Source: Nitrosomonas sp. (GTDB lineage Bacteria > Pseudomonadota > Gammaproteobacteria > Burkholderiales > Nitrosomonadaceae). Taken from it: a stretch of 64,000 bases of DNA. The stretch spans positions 1 through 64,000 of the forward strand of contig BQJA01000001.1 of assembly GCA_021604405.1 (NCBI GenBank), written 5' to 3'. Below the pieces are notes generated by a model. That model was not told the DNA's origin. It did not search any database and saw only the letters and a list, made by a program, of their open reading frames with translations. Shown piece by piece: positions 49,540-61,764 of the stretch (its first letter is position 1; the number at the start of each line of letters is the position of its first letter). The position numbers and the translations under genes are program-made.

Positions 49540-50853
49540 TTATTGGGTCGCGCCGTGGGCGGCTTGCCGCCCGCGCTGCTCATTGACCAGCGATAACACC
49601 AGTAAGCCCACCAGGAAAAACGCGGTTGTTGATAATAACGCAACACGATGATCACCTTCTGTGATTGACGTCAGCGTGCCGTAAACCAACGGGCCAATAA
49701 CGGCGGCCAATTTGGTTGCCAAACCCCAAAGACCGAAGAATTCACCGCTGCGCTCGGGTGGGGAAAATAAACCGACCAAGGCGCGTCCGCCACTTTGGCT
49801 GGCGCCCAGCGCCAGCCCAACAAGATTTGCGACCAGCCAAAAGGAGGAACGGTCGTGGCTATAATACGCCAGTATTGTGGCCGTAATCCAGCACAGGAGC
49901 GTAATAATCAGGGTACGTTTCGAACCAATGCGATCTTGCACCTGGCCAAACAGAAATGCGCCGACAGCAGCGGTAATATTGACGACCAGAATGAGCATAA
50001 TCGTGTCTTGGGTCTCAAAGCCCATGGCTTCCTGCGCGTAAACGGCTGCAAGCACCACGACGGTATTAATACCGCAATAATAAATCATCAGGGCAATGAG
50101 AAAACGGAATAAATCCTGATAATGGCGTGCATGTTGCCAGGTGTTATGCAGGCGTGCATAACCTTCCTGAATATAAACAAAAAAACGCAGGGTGGTGGCT
50201 TGTGGTTGTGCACGTTCACGCAACCAAATAAAGGTTGGCAGGCTGGCCAGCGCGAATGCGGTTGAGACAATTAATACCGTGACGGGTACAAATTCCTGCG
50301 CTTCATGTCCCTGAGCCTGCGCCCACTGAACGTAGACCAGGCACAATCCTAACACCAATAAGCCGCCCACATAACCCAGTGTCCAGCCATACGCAGATAG
50401 CCGACCCATATGCGCCGGCGGACTGATTTCCGGCAAAAAAGCAGCAATCAGATTTTCTCCGGAAAAAAACATCAGACTGGACAGCACAATCAGCGTCATC
50501 GCCAATGCAACGTCACCGGGTCCGGTAATGGCCAGCAGCGCGGTAAATAGGACACAGCCTATTGTGGTAAAGCCCAGAAAGGTTTTTTTATTGGCACTGT
50601 AGTCTGCAATCGCGCCAATCACGGGCGCGGTCAGTAGTACCAGCAAATTCGCAATTGCAATGGCTATTGTCCACAGCAGCGTGGCGTCACCGCTACTGTA
50701 GTCGTGAGCTGCAATGACGCCAACGAAGTAGCTATTAAACACGGCGGTCAAAATAACCGTGGCGTAACCGGAATTGGCAAAATCATACATCGCCCAGGCG
50801 AAGCATTCTTTTTTAGGTGCGAGCGCAATTGGCGTGGCAGGTCGGGTGGTCAT
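49540..50853 (-). CDS. MFS transporter, UMF1/Atg22-like
   Basis: A 437-residue protein with about 12 helices. It begins with KKECFAWAMYDFANSGYATVILTAVFNSYFV, a signature of the UMF1 group. LGASQSGGRALVGLFSPPERSGEFFGLWGLATK is the second conserved block. The substrate is unknown. Convergent with the OmpA lipoprotein, 52 bases away. Confidence 0.9.
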   Translation of the reverse strand: MTTRPATPIALAPKKECFAWAMYDFANSGYATVILTAVFNSYFVGVIAAHDYSSGDATLLWTIAIAIANLLVLLTAPVIGAIADYSANKKTFLGFTTIGCVLFTALLAITGPGDVALAMTLIVLSSLMFFSGENLIAAFLPEISPPAHMGRLSAYGWTLGYVGGLLVLGLCLVYVQWAQAQGHEAQEFVPVTVLIVSTAFALASLPTFIWLRERAQPQATTLRFFVYIQEGYARLHNTWQHARHYQDLFRFLIALMIYYCGINTVVVLAAVYAQEAMGFETQDTIMLILVVNITAAVGAFLFGQVQDRIGSKRTLIITLLCWITATILAYYSHDRSSFWLVANLVGLALGASQSGGRALVGLFSPPERSGEFFGLWGLATKLAAVIGPLVYGTLTSITEGDHRVALLSTTAFFLVGLLVLSLVNEQRGRQAAHGATQ

Positions 50854-50987
50854 GAATTGTGCGAGGAATGTCGAGCAACTATCATAATACTTTTTTTTCT
50901 AATTTTGTGTTGTCATACAGAGATAATATGAACTGATTGTTAATTGGAGATCGGTATACTGAAACAATTTCGCTGGAGGTGCTTTTC

Positions 50988-51989
50988 ATGTCAATATTAA
51001 AGGTTTTTATCGTCACACTTGTTTTATTTTTTTCTCTCATTAACATAACGGTAACTTTTGCTGATGCGCCTGAGCTGGGAACCTGGGCAACGGGCGCACC
51101 CGCGCCCACGAAACGAACGGAAGTGGCTGTAGCGACTGTCGAAGGAAAAATTTATGTGGTCGGCGGTTTTAATAAACCCAGCTTGAAAAATGCATTGGAC
51201 TATGCTATTAGTCGCGCGGTTGAAGTGTATGATCCCGAAACGAATACCTGGACCACAGCCACACCGCTTCCGGAAGGCCGGCATCATGCAGGTATTGCTG
51301 TGCTTAACGGCAAATTATATGTGATCGGGGGATTTGCCCAGTCACTTCTGTCAGTTTGGAAAGCGGTTCCAACCGTTTATCAGTATGATCCTGTTACGGC
51401 GGTGTGGCGTGAACTGGCGCAAATGCCTACCGCACGCGGCGCACTTGGTGTAACCGTCTATCGAGATCGCCTTTATGCAATTGGCGGTTATGATGGCGAA
51501 CGCAATACCGCGGCAGTGGAAGTGTTTGATCCACAGTCAGACACCTGGTCATCCGCTGCATCAATACCGTCACCCCGCGATCATCTGGCGATTGTCACTG
51601 CCGGATCCCGAATTTATGCCATCGGTGGGCGCTCTGATTTGGATTACCACCAAAATACGGGGATTGTTGAGGAATACAACCCGAAAACGGACCAATGGCA
51701 ATCGCGCGCCAAACTGCCGACAGCCCGAAGTGGTATGGCTGCCGGTGTAATCGATGGCCGTATCTTTGTGCTGGGCGGTGAGTCCGGACAAGGGACGTTT
51801 GCAACAAATGAAGCGTATATACCCGATGCGGATAAATGGCTCGCCATGGCCCCAATGCCAACACCGCGCCATGGGCTCGGTGCGGCGGTGGTTGGTGGAC
51901 GTCTTTATGTGATCAGCGGCGGGCCAACGCCAGGGGGATCTTTTAGTCAGGTTAATGAAATTTTTACGCCACCTGTTTTTTCGAATTAA
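50988..51989 (+). CDS. Secreted kelch-repeat protein
   Basis: A 333-residue protein with an N-terminal signal peptide (ending near TVTFA) and six kelch blades, each marked by a GG pair: YVVGGF, YVIGGF, YAIGGY, YAIGGR, FVLGGE, YVISGG. It should fold as a beta-propeller in the periplasm or outside the cell. GGAGGT, 7 bases before ATG 50988, sets the start. Binding or enzymatic role is unknown. Confidence 0.9.
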   Translation: MSILKVFIVTLVLFFSLINITVTFADAPELGTWATGAPAPTKRTEVAVATVEGKIYVVGGFNKPSLKNALDYAISRAVEVYDPETNTWTTATPLPEGRHHAGIAVLNGKLYVIGGFAQSLLSVWKAVPTVYQYDPVTAVWRELAQMPTARGALGVTVYRDRLYAIGGYDGERNTAAVEVFDPQSDTWSSAASIPSPRDHLAIVTAGSRIYAIGGRSDLDYHQNTGIVEEYNPKTDQWQSRAKLPTARSGMAAGVIDGRIFVLGGESGQGTFATNEAYIPDADKWLAMAPMPTPRHGLGAAVVGGRLYVISGGPTPGGSFSQVNEIFTPPVFSN

Positions 51990-52018
51990 TCCGGTATGTT
52001 CCATGCAATCTGGGCTTG

Positions 52019-52041
52019 CCTGCCTTTGTTATTTCGGCAGG
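52019..52041 (+). terminator. Hairpin after the kelch gene
   Basis: CCTGCC (52019-52024) pairs with GGCAGG (52036-52041) over an 11-base AT-rich loop. There is no T-run, so termination is uncertain. Confidence 0.35.
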
Positions 52042-52136
52042 TAACCTGTTGCAAGAGAAAATTCAAGCGCAATTTTTTCTAAATCGCCAAATTAAGCGTT
52101 AAGATAGGCTTTTGTAAACATCGCGGAGATTTACCG

Positions 52137-55100
52137 ATGAAGTTTACCTCTCTGACTCAACGTTTTGCAGTTTGGTTTACGGTTGTTTCGTTGCTGCCAA
52201 TTTTGTTGATTGGTAACACATTGCTGCATACTTTTGAGCATGAAATTCAAAAAACAGCGATTCAACAGGTTTCTGTCATCGCTGATAAAAAGGTAGAGCA
52301 GATTGAGACTTACTTGCGCGAGCGCCTGCTTGATGCCAATTTTATACGTGGTGGCAGTACAACCCACCAAGCAGTGCGCGAATTCACCGAGATATTTAAT
52401 CAAAGCGGTGTTGAATCAGAAGCCTATCGCCAGTTAGATGCCAAATACCGGGATCATTTCCAACGCTATGTTGAACAAGGTGCGGGTTATTATGATCTAT
52501 TCTTGATTTCTCCGGATGGCTGGCTTGTCTATTCACAAATTCATGAATCTGATTTTGCCACCAATCTGTTTACGGGCCCCTACAGTACCACAGGCCTGGG
52601 GGAAGTTACCCGCCATACATTGGAAAAGCTGGAATTCAGCATTTCGGATTTTGAATATTACGAGCCGTCGCATGGGGAAATCGCGGCTTTTATCGCTTAT
52701 CCGATAATTGATGATGGCAATGTCATAGGGGTGCTGGCATTGCAGTTCTTTAGTGAACGCGTATTTGAAGTATTAACAAATAATGTCGGGCTGGGCAGAA
52801 GTGGCGAAACAATCGTCACACGTCTGGAAGATGAGGATACGGCGTTAGTAATGGCGCCATTAAAATATGATCCGGATGCGGCGCTGAAACGCATTATACC
52901 GCTTAACACGCCTTCTTCTGTGGCGGTGCAAAAAGGTCTGGATGGTCAGTCGGGCGGTGCGCTCACAATTGATTATCGCGGTAACGAAGTAGTGGCTGCA
53001 TGGCGTTATCTGCCACTGATGGATTGGGGGATGGTCGTGGAAATGGATGTGGCGGAAGCATTTGCGCCCATTTATCGTATCCGTATTACGGGTTTGATTA
53101 TTCTTGTATTAACGCTTATTGCGGCAGTACTTGGCGCTTTTTTGTTTAATCGCCGGGTTGTCACACCTTTAAAAAATCTTAATCGTAGCGCACAGGATAT
53201 TGCTGCGGGGAATCTGCATCAGCGTGCCCCGGTAGAAGGCTGGAACGAAATGGGCGAACTTGCGCATACGTTTAATAATATGACCGTGCGCTTGAATGCC
53301 AGCAACCAGGAACGGGAGAACGCGCAAAAAAAACTGCGGCAGCTTAATCTGGAATTGGAAGAGAGAGTTGGGTTGCGTACAGAGGATTTAGAACGTGCCA
53401 ACGCAGCTTTGGCCATCAAGGAAGAAGAAATTCGCTCCGTGGTTGAACATATGGTTGACTGCGTGGTGACGACTGATCAAAGGGGTCTCATTCTTTCCGC
53501 CAACCCTGTCATGGAAAAATTATTCGGTTATACCCCTGAAGAAGCCATTGGCCAGGATATTGCAATGCTTGTACCGGAACCCGATCGCAGCATGCATCAG
53601 TTATATATGGAACGGTATTGTAAAACTGGAAAAGGGCAGGAATATGTAGGACGTCCGTATATAAAAGGCTCGCATGGGATAGGTCGTGGCCGTGAAGTGG
53701 AAGCGGCGCATAAAAATGGCGAGCTTATTCCCGTTTATCTTGCAGTCAGTGAATATTTTGTCGGGGATGAACGGCATTTTACCGGCGTAATGCGCGATAT
53801 GCGTGAGCATGTGCGCATCATGAATGATCTAGAGCAGGCAAGGAACGACGCAGAGCAGGCGAATAAAGCTAAATCAGCTTTTCTGGCGGCGATGAGTCAT
53901 GAGATCCGTACGCCGATGAACGGCATCGTTGGCATGATCGACATGTTAAGACAGACGAGTCTCGGCGGGTACCAAGTGGATATGGCCAATCTCATCCGTG
54001 ATTCCGCCTACGATTTACTGGATATCATTGAGGATATCCTCGATTTTTCCAAAATTGAGGCCGGTAAACTGGAAATTGAACGCGTGCCAATGTCCTTGAT
54101 AGGCGTGGCGGAGAAAGCTTGTAGTGTGCTCGAACAACTCGCCGCGAGAAAAAATGTGGAATTAACATTGTTCACCGATCCGGGAATTCCAGCGCAAGTA
54201 ATGGGCGATGCCATGCGATTGCGTCAAGTGTTGATAAATATTGTGAACAATTCAATTAAATTCTCTAGCGGTTTAAATCGATTAGGCCAAGTATCGTTAC
54301 GGGCTGAGTTGACCGATTCCAGCGCCGACCGGATTGTGGTGTCATTCAAGGTGATTGATAACGGAATCGGTATGGACCAGGAAACGCAGCGGCGGCTTTT
54401 CACTTCTTTTACCCAGGGTGATGCATCGACCACCCGCCGTTTTGGCGGTACCGGACTGGGTTTGGCGATTTCCCGGCAACTGGTGAGTTTAATGGGTGGA
54501 GAAATCTCAGTGAAAAGTGCGCCCGATCAGGGGTCCACATTCATCATTAAAATACCGTTTAAATCATTGCCTGCAAAAGATGAAGCAGAAACTGAAGTGT
54601 TTAACTTGACGGGTGTGCATTGTTTGGTGCTTGGGAAAAATAAGGGTTTAAGCGATGATTTAGCGACCTATTTAAGTAGCGCGGGCGCTGATATAGTGCA
54701 AGCAGCGAATTTATCCGCCGCCAAAAAAGAGATGAACAGTTTGCTTTCTACTTTATGGGTGATAGTTATTGACGCGGAACATGACCCCTTGAAAATGGAT
54801 GAGATTCGCGCTGCTTTTAAAGCGAACTCAGTGAAAGATCACGTTGATGCGCCGGATAAGCCGATTGCCAAGCTGGACAAGAAAGGGCCACGTTTTGTAA
54901 TAATAAAGCGTGGACGGCGCCGGCATGAACGAATTGAAGACACAGATATTGTAACGCTGGATGGCGATATTATGTACCGTGATTCCTTCCTGCATGCAGT
55001 GTCTGTTGCCGCCGGAAGAATACGAATGGAAGAGGAAGCGCCCAAAACAGGTCGATTGGAGAGAGCACCCGTTCCACCTACCAGAGAAGAAGCCTTGCAG

Positions 55101-55868
55101 CATGGCCAGTTAATTCTTGTGGCTGAGGATAATGAAATCAATCAGAAAGTAATTCGTCAGCAGCTTGCTTTGCTTGGTTATGCGGCCGATCTTGCAGTGG
55201 ATGGTCGTGAAGCGCTGAAACGTTGGGAAAGTGGCGAGTACGCGTTATTATTGACAGACTTGAATATGCCAAATATGGATGGTTATCAATTAACCAAAAC
55301 AATTCGCGCCAGTAAGGCGGCGCATAAAGATATTCCAATTATTGCGTTGACTGCCAATGCGTTAAAAGGAGAAATGGAGCATTGCCGCAGTATTGGCATG
55401 GATGATTATTTGAGTAAGCCAGTGCAGCTTGAAAGTTTGCAAACCACCTTGGAAAAATTTTTGCGAACCAGTAAGCCGGGTGTGGAGTCGTTATCGCCGA
55501 AAAAGGCAGCGCCATCAGCAACTGAAGTGCCGGTAGACATACAAGTTCTCAAAGATCTGGTTGGCGATGATGCGGAGATGATCAAAGATTTGTTACAGGA
55601 GTATCGTGATAATTCCGCCGCGACAACAAAAGCTTTGCATGCTGCTTTTCAGGCCGGGCAATGGTCAACGGTTGGTTCGACAGCGCACAAACTGAAATCT
55701 TCTTCTCGCTCGGTTGGTGCAATGGCGTTAGGAGAGCTGTGTGCTAAATTAGAACAAGCCGGGAAAGCGAATGATGTTAAGACATTGGAATCTTTGCTGC
55801 CTGATTTCGATAAGGAAATGGCCAAGGTGGAAGCATTTCTGGCGCACTATAATACAACACAGGATTAA
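52137..55868 (+). CDS. Hybrid sensor histidine kinase with receiver and Hpt domains
   Basis: A 1243-residue inner-membrane sensor. Order: TM helix (about 15-30), periplasmic Cache-type sensor (about 35-310), second TM (about 315-340), HAMP, coiled coil, PAS (about 430-560), HisKA with H588 in [12 protein letters not shown], HATPase ([21 protein letters not shown]), a degenerate receiver (about 820-960, lacking the acidic pair), a full receiver with D1041 in [13 protein letters not shown], and Hpt with H1184 in [10 protein letters not shown]. BarA-like phosphorelay architecture. No response regulator gene is adjacent; sucC follows 20 bases later. Confidence 0.93.
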   Translation: MKFTSLTQRFAVWFTVVSLLPILLIGNTLLHTFEHEIQKTAIQQVSVIADKKVEQIETYLRERLLDANFIRGGSTTHQAVREFTEIFNQSGVESEAYRQLDAKYRDHFQRYVEQGAGYYDLFLISPDGWLVYSQIHESDFATNLFTGPYSTTGLGEVTRHTLEKLEFSISDFEYYEPSHGEIAAFIAYPIIDDGNVIGVLALQFFSERVFEVLTNNVGLGRSGETIVTRLEDEDTALVMAPLKYDPDAALKRIIPLNTPSSVAVQKGLDGQSGGALTIDYRGNEVVAAWRYLPLMDWGMVVEMDVAEAFAPIYRIRITGLIILVLTLIAAVLGAFLFNRRVVTPLKNLNRSAQDIAAGNLHQRAPVEGWNEMGELAHTFNNMTVRLNASNQERENAQKKLRQLNLELEERVGLRTEDLERANAALAIKEEEIRSVVEHMVDCVVTTDQRGLILSANPVMEKLFGYTPEEAIGQDIAMLVPEPDRSMHQLYMERYCKTGKGQEYVGRPYIKGSHGIGRGREVEAAHKNGELIPVYLAVSEYFVGDERHFTGVMRDMREHVRIMNDLEQARNDAEQANKAKSAFLAAMSHEIRTPMNGIVGMIDMLRQTSLGGYQVDMANLIRDSAYDLLDIIEDILDFSKIEAGKLEIERVPMSLIGVAEKACSVLEQLAARKNVELTLFTDPGIPAQVMGDAMRLRQVLINIVNNSIKFSSGLNRLGQVSLRAELTDSSADRIVVSFKVIDNGIGMDQETQRRLFTSFTQGDASTTRRFGGTGLGLAISRQLVSLMGGEISVKSAPDQGSTFIIKIPFKSLPAKDEAETEVFNLTGVHCLVLGKNKGLSDDLATYLSSAGADIVQAANLSAAKKEMNSLLSTLWVIVIDAEHDPLKMDEIRAAFKANSVKDHVDAPDKPIAKLDKKGPRFVIIKRGRRRHERIEDTDIVTLDGDIMYRDSFLHAVSVAAGRIRMEEEAPKTGRLERAPVPPTREEALQHGQLILVAEDNEINQKVIRQQLALLGYAADLAVDGREALKRWESGEYALLLTDLNMPNMDGYQLTKTIRASKAAHKDIPIIALTANALKGEMEHCRSIGMDDYLSKPVQLESLQTTLEKFLRTSKPGVESLSPKKAAPSATEVPVDIQVLKDLVGDDAEMIKDLLQEYRDNSAATTKALHAAFQAGQWSTVGSTAHKLKSSSRSVGAMALGELCAKLEQAGKANDVKTLESLLPDFDKEMAKVEAFLAHYNTTQD

Positions 55869-55888
55869 AAAATAAAGGAAGAAGGCAA

Positions 55889-57070
55889 ATGAAAATCCAT
55901 GAATACCAGGCTAAGGAAATTTTGCGTAAATATGGCGTTGCCACCCCCAACAGCATTGCTTGTTTTACGGTGGATGAAGCGGTAGCAGCGGCAGAAAAAC
56001 TGGGGGGGAGTTTGTGGGCGGTAAAAGCGCAGATTTACGCAGGTGGGCGAGGAAAAGGCGGGGGCGTGAAGGTTGCCAAAACAATAGAAGAAGTGCGACA
56101 GCATGCGGCAGCGATTTTAAATATGACGCTCGTAACGCATCAAACAGGACCGCACGGACAAACAGTGCATCGACTTTTGATAGAGCAAGGTATCGATATC
56201 AGTAAGGAATTTTATGTCGGCCTGGTGGTTGACCGGAGCAATCAACGCGTTTGCTTGATGGCAAGCTCAGAAGGTGGCATGGACATCGAACAGGTTGCTG
56301 CCAGCACACCAGAAAAAATTCATAAGGTCCTGATAGACCCCATGACGGGATTGGCAGACCCGGAAGTTGATGATATTTCGCGCAAGATCGGTATTACGGA
56401 TTCCTGCATAATCGAAGCCAGGGAATTGCTGAAAGCGTTGTATCGGGCATTTGATGAAACGGATGCATCATTAGCCGAAATCAATCCCCTGACGATGACT
56501 GGGGATGGGCACATCATTGCACTTGATGCAAAAATGAGTTTTGATGATAACGCGTTATTTCGACATCCTGAGATTGTCGCGCTGCGTGATCTGGAAGAAG
56601 AAGATCCAGAAGAAATTGAAGCTGCTAAACATGATTTGTCTTATATTTCATTGGATGGCAACATTGGTTGCTTGGTTAATGGCGCAGGGCTGGCGATGGC
56701 AACGATGGATATCATTAAATTATTCGGTGGAAATCCTGCGAATTTTCTGGATGTTGGCGGGGGCGCAACAGCGGAAAAAGTCACAGAAGCATTCAAACTG
56801 ATGCTGCATAACCCCAATTTAGAGGCGATTTTAATCAATATATTTGGCGGTATCATGAAATGTGATGTGATTGCTGAAGGTGTCGTGATGGCGGCAAAGC
56901 AGGTAAAACTCAATGTACCATTAATCGTGCGTCTTGAAGGAACCAATGTGAAATTGGGGAAGAAAATTCTGGCTGAATCGGGTTTGCCGATTATATCGGC
57001 GGATAACATGGCCGATGCAGCTAAAAAAGCCGTTGCGGCTGCCTCCGGTTCTAAAGTGGATGAAGAATAA
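55889..57070 (+). CDS. sucC: Succinate--CoA ligase beta subunit
   Basis: The 393-residue ATP-grasp subunit of the TCA-cycle enzyme. It starts [17 protein letters not shown] and has [27 protein letters not shown] and the [13 protein letters not shown] and [16 protein letters not shown] blocks. AAGGAAGAAGG precedes the ATG. Malate-CoA ligase subunits look alike, but the context does not suggest them. Confidence 0.95.
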   Translation: MKIHEYQAKEILRKYGVATPNSIACFTVDEAVAAAEKLGGSLWAVKAQIYAGGRGKGGGVKVAKTIEEVRQHAAAILNMTLVTHQTGPHGQTVHRLLIEQGIDISKEFYVGLVVDRSNQRVCLMASSEGGMDIEQVAASTPEKIHKVLIDPMTGLADPEVDDISRKIGITDSCIIEARELLKALYRAFDETDASLAEINPLTMTGDGHIIALDAKMSFDDNALFRHPEIVALRDLEEEDPEEIEAAKHDLSYISLDGNIGCLVNGAGLAMATMDIIKLFGGNPANFLDVGGGATAEKVTEAFKLMLHNPNLEAILINIFGGIMKCDVIAEGVVMAAKQVKLNVPLIVRLEGTNVKLGKKILAESGLPIISADNMADAAKKAVAAASGSKVDEE

Positions 57071-57093
57071 AACCAAATAAGGAGTTAGCACTT

Positions 57094-57972
57094 ATGTCAA
57101 TCCTCATCAATCAACACAGCCGGGTCATGACGCAGGGCATAACCGGGAAAACAGGGCAATTTCATACTCGCATGTGCCGCGATTACGCGAATGGAAAAAA
57201 TTGTTTTGTCGCCGGGGTAAATCCAAGAAAACCCGGTGAAAATTTTGAAGGAATTCCCGTGTACGGTACGGTCCAGGAAGCAAAACAAGAAACCGGCGCG
57301 ACTGTTTCAGTGATATATGTGCCGCCGCCTTTCGCCGCCGCGGCTATTGATGAAGCCGTCGAAGCGGAATTGGACCTGGTAATTTGTATTACCGAAGGGA
57401 TTCCTGTCCGCGACATGTTACGTACACGTTACAATATGCAGGGACGGAAAACGCGCCTGATAGGTCCGAACTGCCCGGGTATTATTACGCCCGATGAAAT
57501 TAAAATCGGTATTATGCCGGGATACATCCATAAAAAAGGGCGTATTGGTGTAATATCCCGTTCTGGGACATTGACCTATGAAGCCGTGGCACAGTTGATG
57601 GAACAAGGGCTTGGCCAGTCGACGTGCATTGGTATTGGCGGTGATCCCGTCAACGGAATAAAGCACCTGGATGCTATGAAATTATTCAACGACGATGACG
57701 AAACTGATGCTGTTTTGATGGTTGGCGAGATTGGTGGCTCGGATGAAGAGGATTGCGCGCGCTGGATCAAAGCAAATATGAAAAAACCAGTCGCCGGTTT
57801 TATCGCGGGTGTGACTGCGCCGCCCGGTAAACGGATGGGACATGCCGGTGCAATTATTTCCGGTGGGCAAGGTACAGCACAAGAAAAACTGGCAGTCATG
57901 GAGGAATGCGGAATCCGCGTGACGCATAATCCTGCCGAGATGGGTAGTTTGCTGAAATCTGTTTTAAGATGA
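57094..57972 (+). CDS. sucD: Succinate--CoA ligase alpha subunit
   Basis: The 292-residue CoA-binding subunit. [21 protein letters not shown] (CoA site), [29 protein letters not shown] and the phospho-His loop [14 protein letters not shown] (about 247) are all present. It follows sucC by 23 bases. Confidence 0.97.
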   Translation: MSILINQHSRVMTQGITGKTGQFHTRMCRDYANGKNCFVAGVNPRKPGENFEGIPVYGTVQEAKQETGATVSVIYVPPPFAAAAIDEAVEAELDLVICITEGIPVRDMLRTRYNMQGRKTRLIGPNCPGIITPDEIKIGIMPGYIHKKGRIGVISRSGTLTYEAVAQLMEQGLGQSTCIGIGGDPVNGIKHLDAMKLFNDDDETDAVLMVGEIGGSDEEDCARWIKANMKKPVAGFIAGVTAPPGKRMGHAGAIISGGQGTAQEKLAVMEECGIRVTHNPAEMGSLLKSVLR

Positions 57973-57997
57973 ACGGAATCCTAACGAGAGAACTGCC

Positions 57998-58312
57998 ATG
58001 CAATTTGTACGGACAATACCAATCTTTTTAATGTTACTTGCGCTGACAAATTGCGCAGTGATGGAGCCAATCCTGCCACCGCCCGAACCGGAAATCAAGG
58101 AACGCCCACCCGGGCCGCTACCGCCCAGCACGCGCCCTGTTTATAATCTCTCCGGATATCCGCCTGCGATGCAAGATGGTTATATTGATGGTTGTGAAAC
58201 GGCTAAAGAAACGCCTTATGGACAAAAAATTGAAAGTCGCTATGCCACCGATGGACAGTACCGCATGGGTTGGGATGACGGCTTTGATATGTGCCAGACT
58301 AAAACCAAGTAA
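57998..58312 (+). CDS. Small lipoprotein of unknown function
   Basis: A 104-residue protein with a lipobox (LTNC, Cys19), a Pro-rich segment (about 25-50) and a short C-terminal domain with paired Cys (GYIDGCETAKE and GFDMCQTK) that may form a disulfide. No family is recognised. It lies between sucD and dacB in the same direction. Confidence 0.75.
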   Translation: MQFVRTIPIFLMLLALTNCAVMEPILPPPEPEIKERPPGPLPPSTRPVYNLSGYPPAMQDGYIDGCETAKETPYGQKIESRYATDGQYRMGWDDGFDMCQTKTK

Positions 58313-58340
58313 TCTTATTTGATCATTGCAGGCTTTGCAT

Positions 58341-59786
58341 ATGACGCAATCGGTGCGCCGCATCATCCTAAGTTTCGTACTGTTTAATTTTACATTGCCT
58401 GTTTTTTCCGGCAATCTGCCCGCGCCTGTTGAACAGGCGCTTAAGCGCGCAGGCGTGCCCGTATCCGCTGTGGGCGTTTATGCGCATGAAATTGGCGCGC
58501 TGCAACCCTTGTTAGCCGTCAATGCAGATATGGCGATGAATCCAGCATCTGTGATGAAACTTGTCACAACTTTTGCAGGACTGGAATTGCTGGGTCCGGC
58601 TTATACTTGGCAAACCGTCATATATGCGCATGGCAAACTGGAGTCAGGGGTGTTAAAAGGCGATCTGGTTATCAAGGGCTATGGTGATCCCAAGCTGGAT
58701 CTGGAAAACTTCTGGTCACTTGTCTATCGTTTACGTCAGACGGGTTTGCAAAAAATTACCGGTGATCTGGTTCTTGATCACAGCCATTACGATATACCAA
58801 GAGAAGATCCAGGTGCTTTTGATGGTCAGCCTTACCGGACTTACAATATTCTCCCTGAAGCGTTGTTGATAAACTACCGGACGACGACCCTGCATTTAAT
58901 ACCACAACCGAGTCATAACAGCGTACGGGTGGTCGTTGAACCAGCATCGGATACATTGTTTCTGCAAAATGATCTGAAATTGACCCGTAACCGGTGTGGC
59001 GATTGGCGTCATTTGCTGGATGCGGATATTCTTCTGGATCAGGACAACAGCAGCCGGGTGATGGTTAAGCTAAATGGCACTTATTCACTTCACTGCGGCA
59101 AGCGATCATATCCCCTAGGCTTGCATGATAGCTCAATGTATACTTTTGATTTGTTTAAAAGATTATGGGAGCAGCAGGGTGGGGAATTGCATGGCAGCGT
59201 GGTGATTGATGATGAGGCGCCGAATGGCTTAACGCCGTTGAAAGTCTATCAATCGCCACCATTGGCAGAAATTATTCGTGGTATTAACAAGTATAGTAAT
59301 AATATCGCGGCGCGGCAATTATATTTAACGTTAGGAACGGCTTCAGCGACATTTCGTAACCCGCCGCCTGCCACATTAGCCAAATCGGAATCGGTAATTA
59401 AACAGTGGCTTGCTTCAAGGCAATTGAATTTTCCTGAATTGGTCATTGAAAATGGCTCAGGCCTGTCTCGCAAGGAGCGAATTAGTGCGAATCATATGGG
59501 TAAACTCTTGCTGGCAGCCTTCCAAAGCCCGGTGATGCCGGAATTTATTGCATCAATGCCAATTGCTTCGGTTGATGGCACCATGAGAGACCGCCTGAGC
59601 AATACGGCAGTGAGTGGACTGGCGCATATGAAAACCGGTGCGTTAAATAATGTCAGGGCACTGGCTGGTTATATGCTTGACCAGTCCGGGCGGCGAATCG
59701 CAGTGGTTTTTTTTGTGAATCATGCCAAAGCGGCTTCTGCCCGAACTGCAATGGATGAACTGGTACAATGGTTATATGTAAGGTGA
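58341..59786 (+). CDS. dacB: D-alanyl-D-alanine carboxypeptidase/endopeptidase (PBP4)
   Basis: A 481-residue periplasmic serine peptidase (S13). It has a signal peptide, active-site SxxK in MNPASVMKLVTTF, SxN in NKYSNNIAARQL and KTG in HMKTGALNNVRA. PBP4 trims pentapeptides and cuts cross-links. ATG at 58341 is chosen; TTG at 58326 also opens the frame. Confidence 0.94.
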   Translation: MTQSVRRIILSFVLFNFTLPVFSGNLPAPVEQALKRAGVPVSAVGVYAHEIGALQPLLAVNADMAMNPASVMKLVTTFAGLELLGPAYTWQTVIYAHGKLESGVLKGDLVIKGYGDPKLDLENFWSLVYRLRQTGLQKITGDLVLDHSHYDIPREDPGAFDGQPYRTYNILPEALLINYRTTTLHLIPQPSHNSVRVVVEPASDTLFLQNDLKLTRNRCGDWRHLLDADILLDQDNSSRVMVKLNGTYSLHCGKRSYPLGLHDSSMYTFDLFKRLWEQQGGELHGSVVIDDEAPNGLTPLKVYQSPPLAEIIRGINKYSNNIAARQLYLTLGTASATFRNPPPATLAKSESVIKQWLASRQLNFPELVIENGSGLSRKERISANHMGKLLLAAFQSPVMPEFIASMPIASVDGTMRDRLSNTAVSGLAHMKTGALNNVRALAGYMLDQSGRRIAVVFFVNHAKAASARTAMDELVQWLYVR

Positions 59787-59804
59787 GTCGTTCTTTCAGG
59801 CGGG

Positions 59805-61145
59805 TTACAGCACATAACGCGCCAAATCTTCACTTTGAGACAGATCCTTAAGTCGGGCATCGACATAAGATGCATCAATAACAACTGTTTCGCCGCTATG
59901 TTTTGATGCGTCATAAGAAATTTCTTCCAACAGTTTCTCCATAACCGTATGCAAGCGTCTTGCCCCAATATTTTCGGTTTTTTCATTTACCGAAAAAGCG
60001 ATTTCAGCCAACCGCTTGATGGCATCATCGTTAAATGTCAATTCAATGCCTTCTGTTTTCATTAATGCTTCGTATTGCCGTGTCAGGCAGGCGTCTGTAT
60101 TGGTCAGGATTTGTTCAAAGTCACTCACACTTAAGCTTGCCAGCTCGACACGAATCGGAAAGCGTCCCTGCAATTCCGGAATCAAGTCGGAAGGTTTGGT
60201 AATGTGAAACGCGCCACTGGCGACAAATAGGATATGATCCGTTTTAATCATGCCAAATTTGGTGGATACCGTGGTACCCTCAACCAGCGGCAGCAAATCC
60301 CGTTGTACTCCCTGACGTGATACATCAGCGCCGGAAGTTTCCGAACGGCTGGTTATTTTGTCAATTTCATCCAGAAATACAATGCCATTTTGCTCGACAT
60401 TCTGGGTGGCAAGTAACTTCAAATCTTCATCATTAACAAGTTTGGCTGCTTCTTCCTCGACCAATAGTTTTTTTGCTTCACGGACTTTTAATTTGCGTGT
60501 CTTTTTTTTGTCGCCAGACATATTCTGAAACATACCCTGGATTTGAGAAGTAAGATCTTCCATGCCGGGCGGCGCAAAGATTTCCATACTGGCGCGTGGT
60601 ATCGCGACTTCGATTTCGATTTCTTTATCATCCAAGTCGCCTTCGCGTAATTTTTTGCGGAATTTTTGGCGCGTATTATTATCCCGTTCTTTATCTTCTT
60701 CAGAACTTGCGCGTAGATCATACTCTCTTGCTGGCGGAAGGAGTGTGTCCAGGATACGTTCTTCGGCGCGGTCTTCTGCGTGAGGCCGCATTTTCCTGGT
60801 TTCTTTTTCACGGGACTGTTTGATAGCCGCCTCTGTCAGGTCGCGGATAATCGAATCCACGTCTCGCCCGACATAACCAACTTCTGTAAATTTTGTTGCT
60901 TCGACTTTAATAAATGGCGCGTCGGCCAATCTTGCTAACCGTCGTGCAATTTCAGTTTTACCAACGCCGGTTGGGCCGATCATAAGAATATTTTTTGGGG
61001 TGATTTCCTGCCGTAACGGTTCGGCAACCTGTTGTCTGCGCCAGCGATTTCGCAGTGCAATGGCTACAGCACGTTTTGCGGTATCTTGCCCAATAATATG
61101 TTTATCCAGTTCGTGGACAATTTCTTGCGGGGTCATTTGTGACAT
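59805..61145 (-). CDS. hslU: ATP-dependent protease ATPase subunit HslU
   Basis: The unfoldase of the HslUV protease. The 446 residues have Walker [16 protein letters not shown], the pore-loop region near GYVGRDVDS, Walker [12 protein letters not shown] and the typical C-terminal tail ending LARYVL that docks in HslV. The I domain (about 110-245) is charged. ATG at 61145 or 61136. Confidence 0.97.
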   Translation of the reverse strand: MSQMTPQEIVHELDKHIIGQDTAKRAVAIALRNRWRRQQVAEPLRQEITPKNILMIGPTGVGKTEIARRLARLADAPFIKVEATKFTEVGYVGRDVDSIIRDLTEAAIKQSREKETRKMRPHAEDRAEERILDTLLPPAREYDLRASSEEDKERDNNTRQKFRKKLREGDLDDKEIEIEVAIPRASMEIFAPPGMEDLTSQIQGMFQNMSGDKKKTRKLKVREAKKLLVEEEAAKLVNDEDLKLLATQNVEQNGIVFLDEIDKITSRSETSGADVSRQGVQRDLLPLVEGTTVSTKFGMIKTDHILFVASGAFHITKPSDLIPELQGRFPIRVELASLSVSDFEQILTNTDACLTRQYEALMKTEGIELTFNDDAIKRLAEIAFSVNEKTENIGARRLHTVMEKLLEEISYDASKHSGETVVIDASYVDARLKDLSQSEDLARYVL

Positions 61146-61206
61146 AGTTATTTGTTCTGAATTATTAGTGATTAACAAATAGATTGCAGTTTCAGAATTC
61201 TAAAAC

Positions 61207-61728
61207 TTAATCGATGGATTCGATGACAGCATCCTGATTCGTATAAATGCAAAGATCACCCGCGATAATAAGTGATTTGCTGACGATTTCTTTGGGTGTC
61301 AAACTGGTGTTTTCAAGCAGCGCACGTGCCGCGGCGTGCGCATAGGAGCCGCCACTGCCGATTGCCCCCAGACCGAGTTCGGGTTCGATGACATCGCCAG
61401 CACCGGTAATAATGAGTGTGACTTCCGGATCGGCGACGACCAGCATGGCCTCCAGCCTGCGCAGAATTCGGTCGGTTCGCCAATCTTTTGCCAATTCAAC
61501 GGCAGACCGCAGGAGATGCCCCTGGTGTTTTTCCAGTTTGCCTTCAAATCGCTCAAATAAGGTGAAAGCGTCAGCCGTCCCTCCTGCGAATCCTGCAAGA
61601 ATTTTGTCATGATAAAGTCTGCGTACTTTGCGTGCACTGGATTTTGCGACAACGGCTCCTAAAGTTACCTGGCCATCACCACCGAGCGCAACTTTTGAAC
61701 CACGCCTGACTGAAACTATTGTGGTCAT
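61207..61728 (-). CDS. hslV: ATP-dependent protease subunit HslV
   Basis: A 173-residue proteasome-like peptidase. After removal of Met the N-terminal nucleophile is Thr (TTIVSVRRG). [26 protein letters not shown] and [18 protein letters not shown] are all typical. It is first in an hslVU operon; the gap to hslU is 61 bases. Confidence 0.97.
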   Translation of the reverse strand: MTTIVSVRRGSKVALGGDGQVTLGAVVAKSSARKVRRLYHDKILAGFAGGTADAFTLFERFEGKLEKHQGHLLRSAVELAKDWRTDRILRRLEAMLVVADPEVTLIITGAGDVIEPELGLGAIGSGGSYAHAAARALLENTSLTPKEIVSKSLIIAGDLCIYTNQDAVIESID

Positions 61729-61758
61729 AAGATTAAACTGAGTTTATTAAAATAAAGA

Positions 61759-61764
61759 ATTATA
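61759..61764 (-). promoter_or_regulatory. -10 element upstream of hslV
   Basis: A TATAAT on the minus strand lies about 30 bases before the hslV ATG. The -35 region is weak. It is probably the vegetative promoter; I see no clear heat-shock sigma consensus. Confidence 0.45.
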
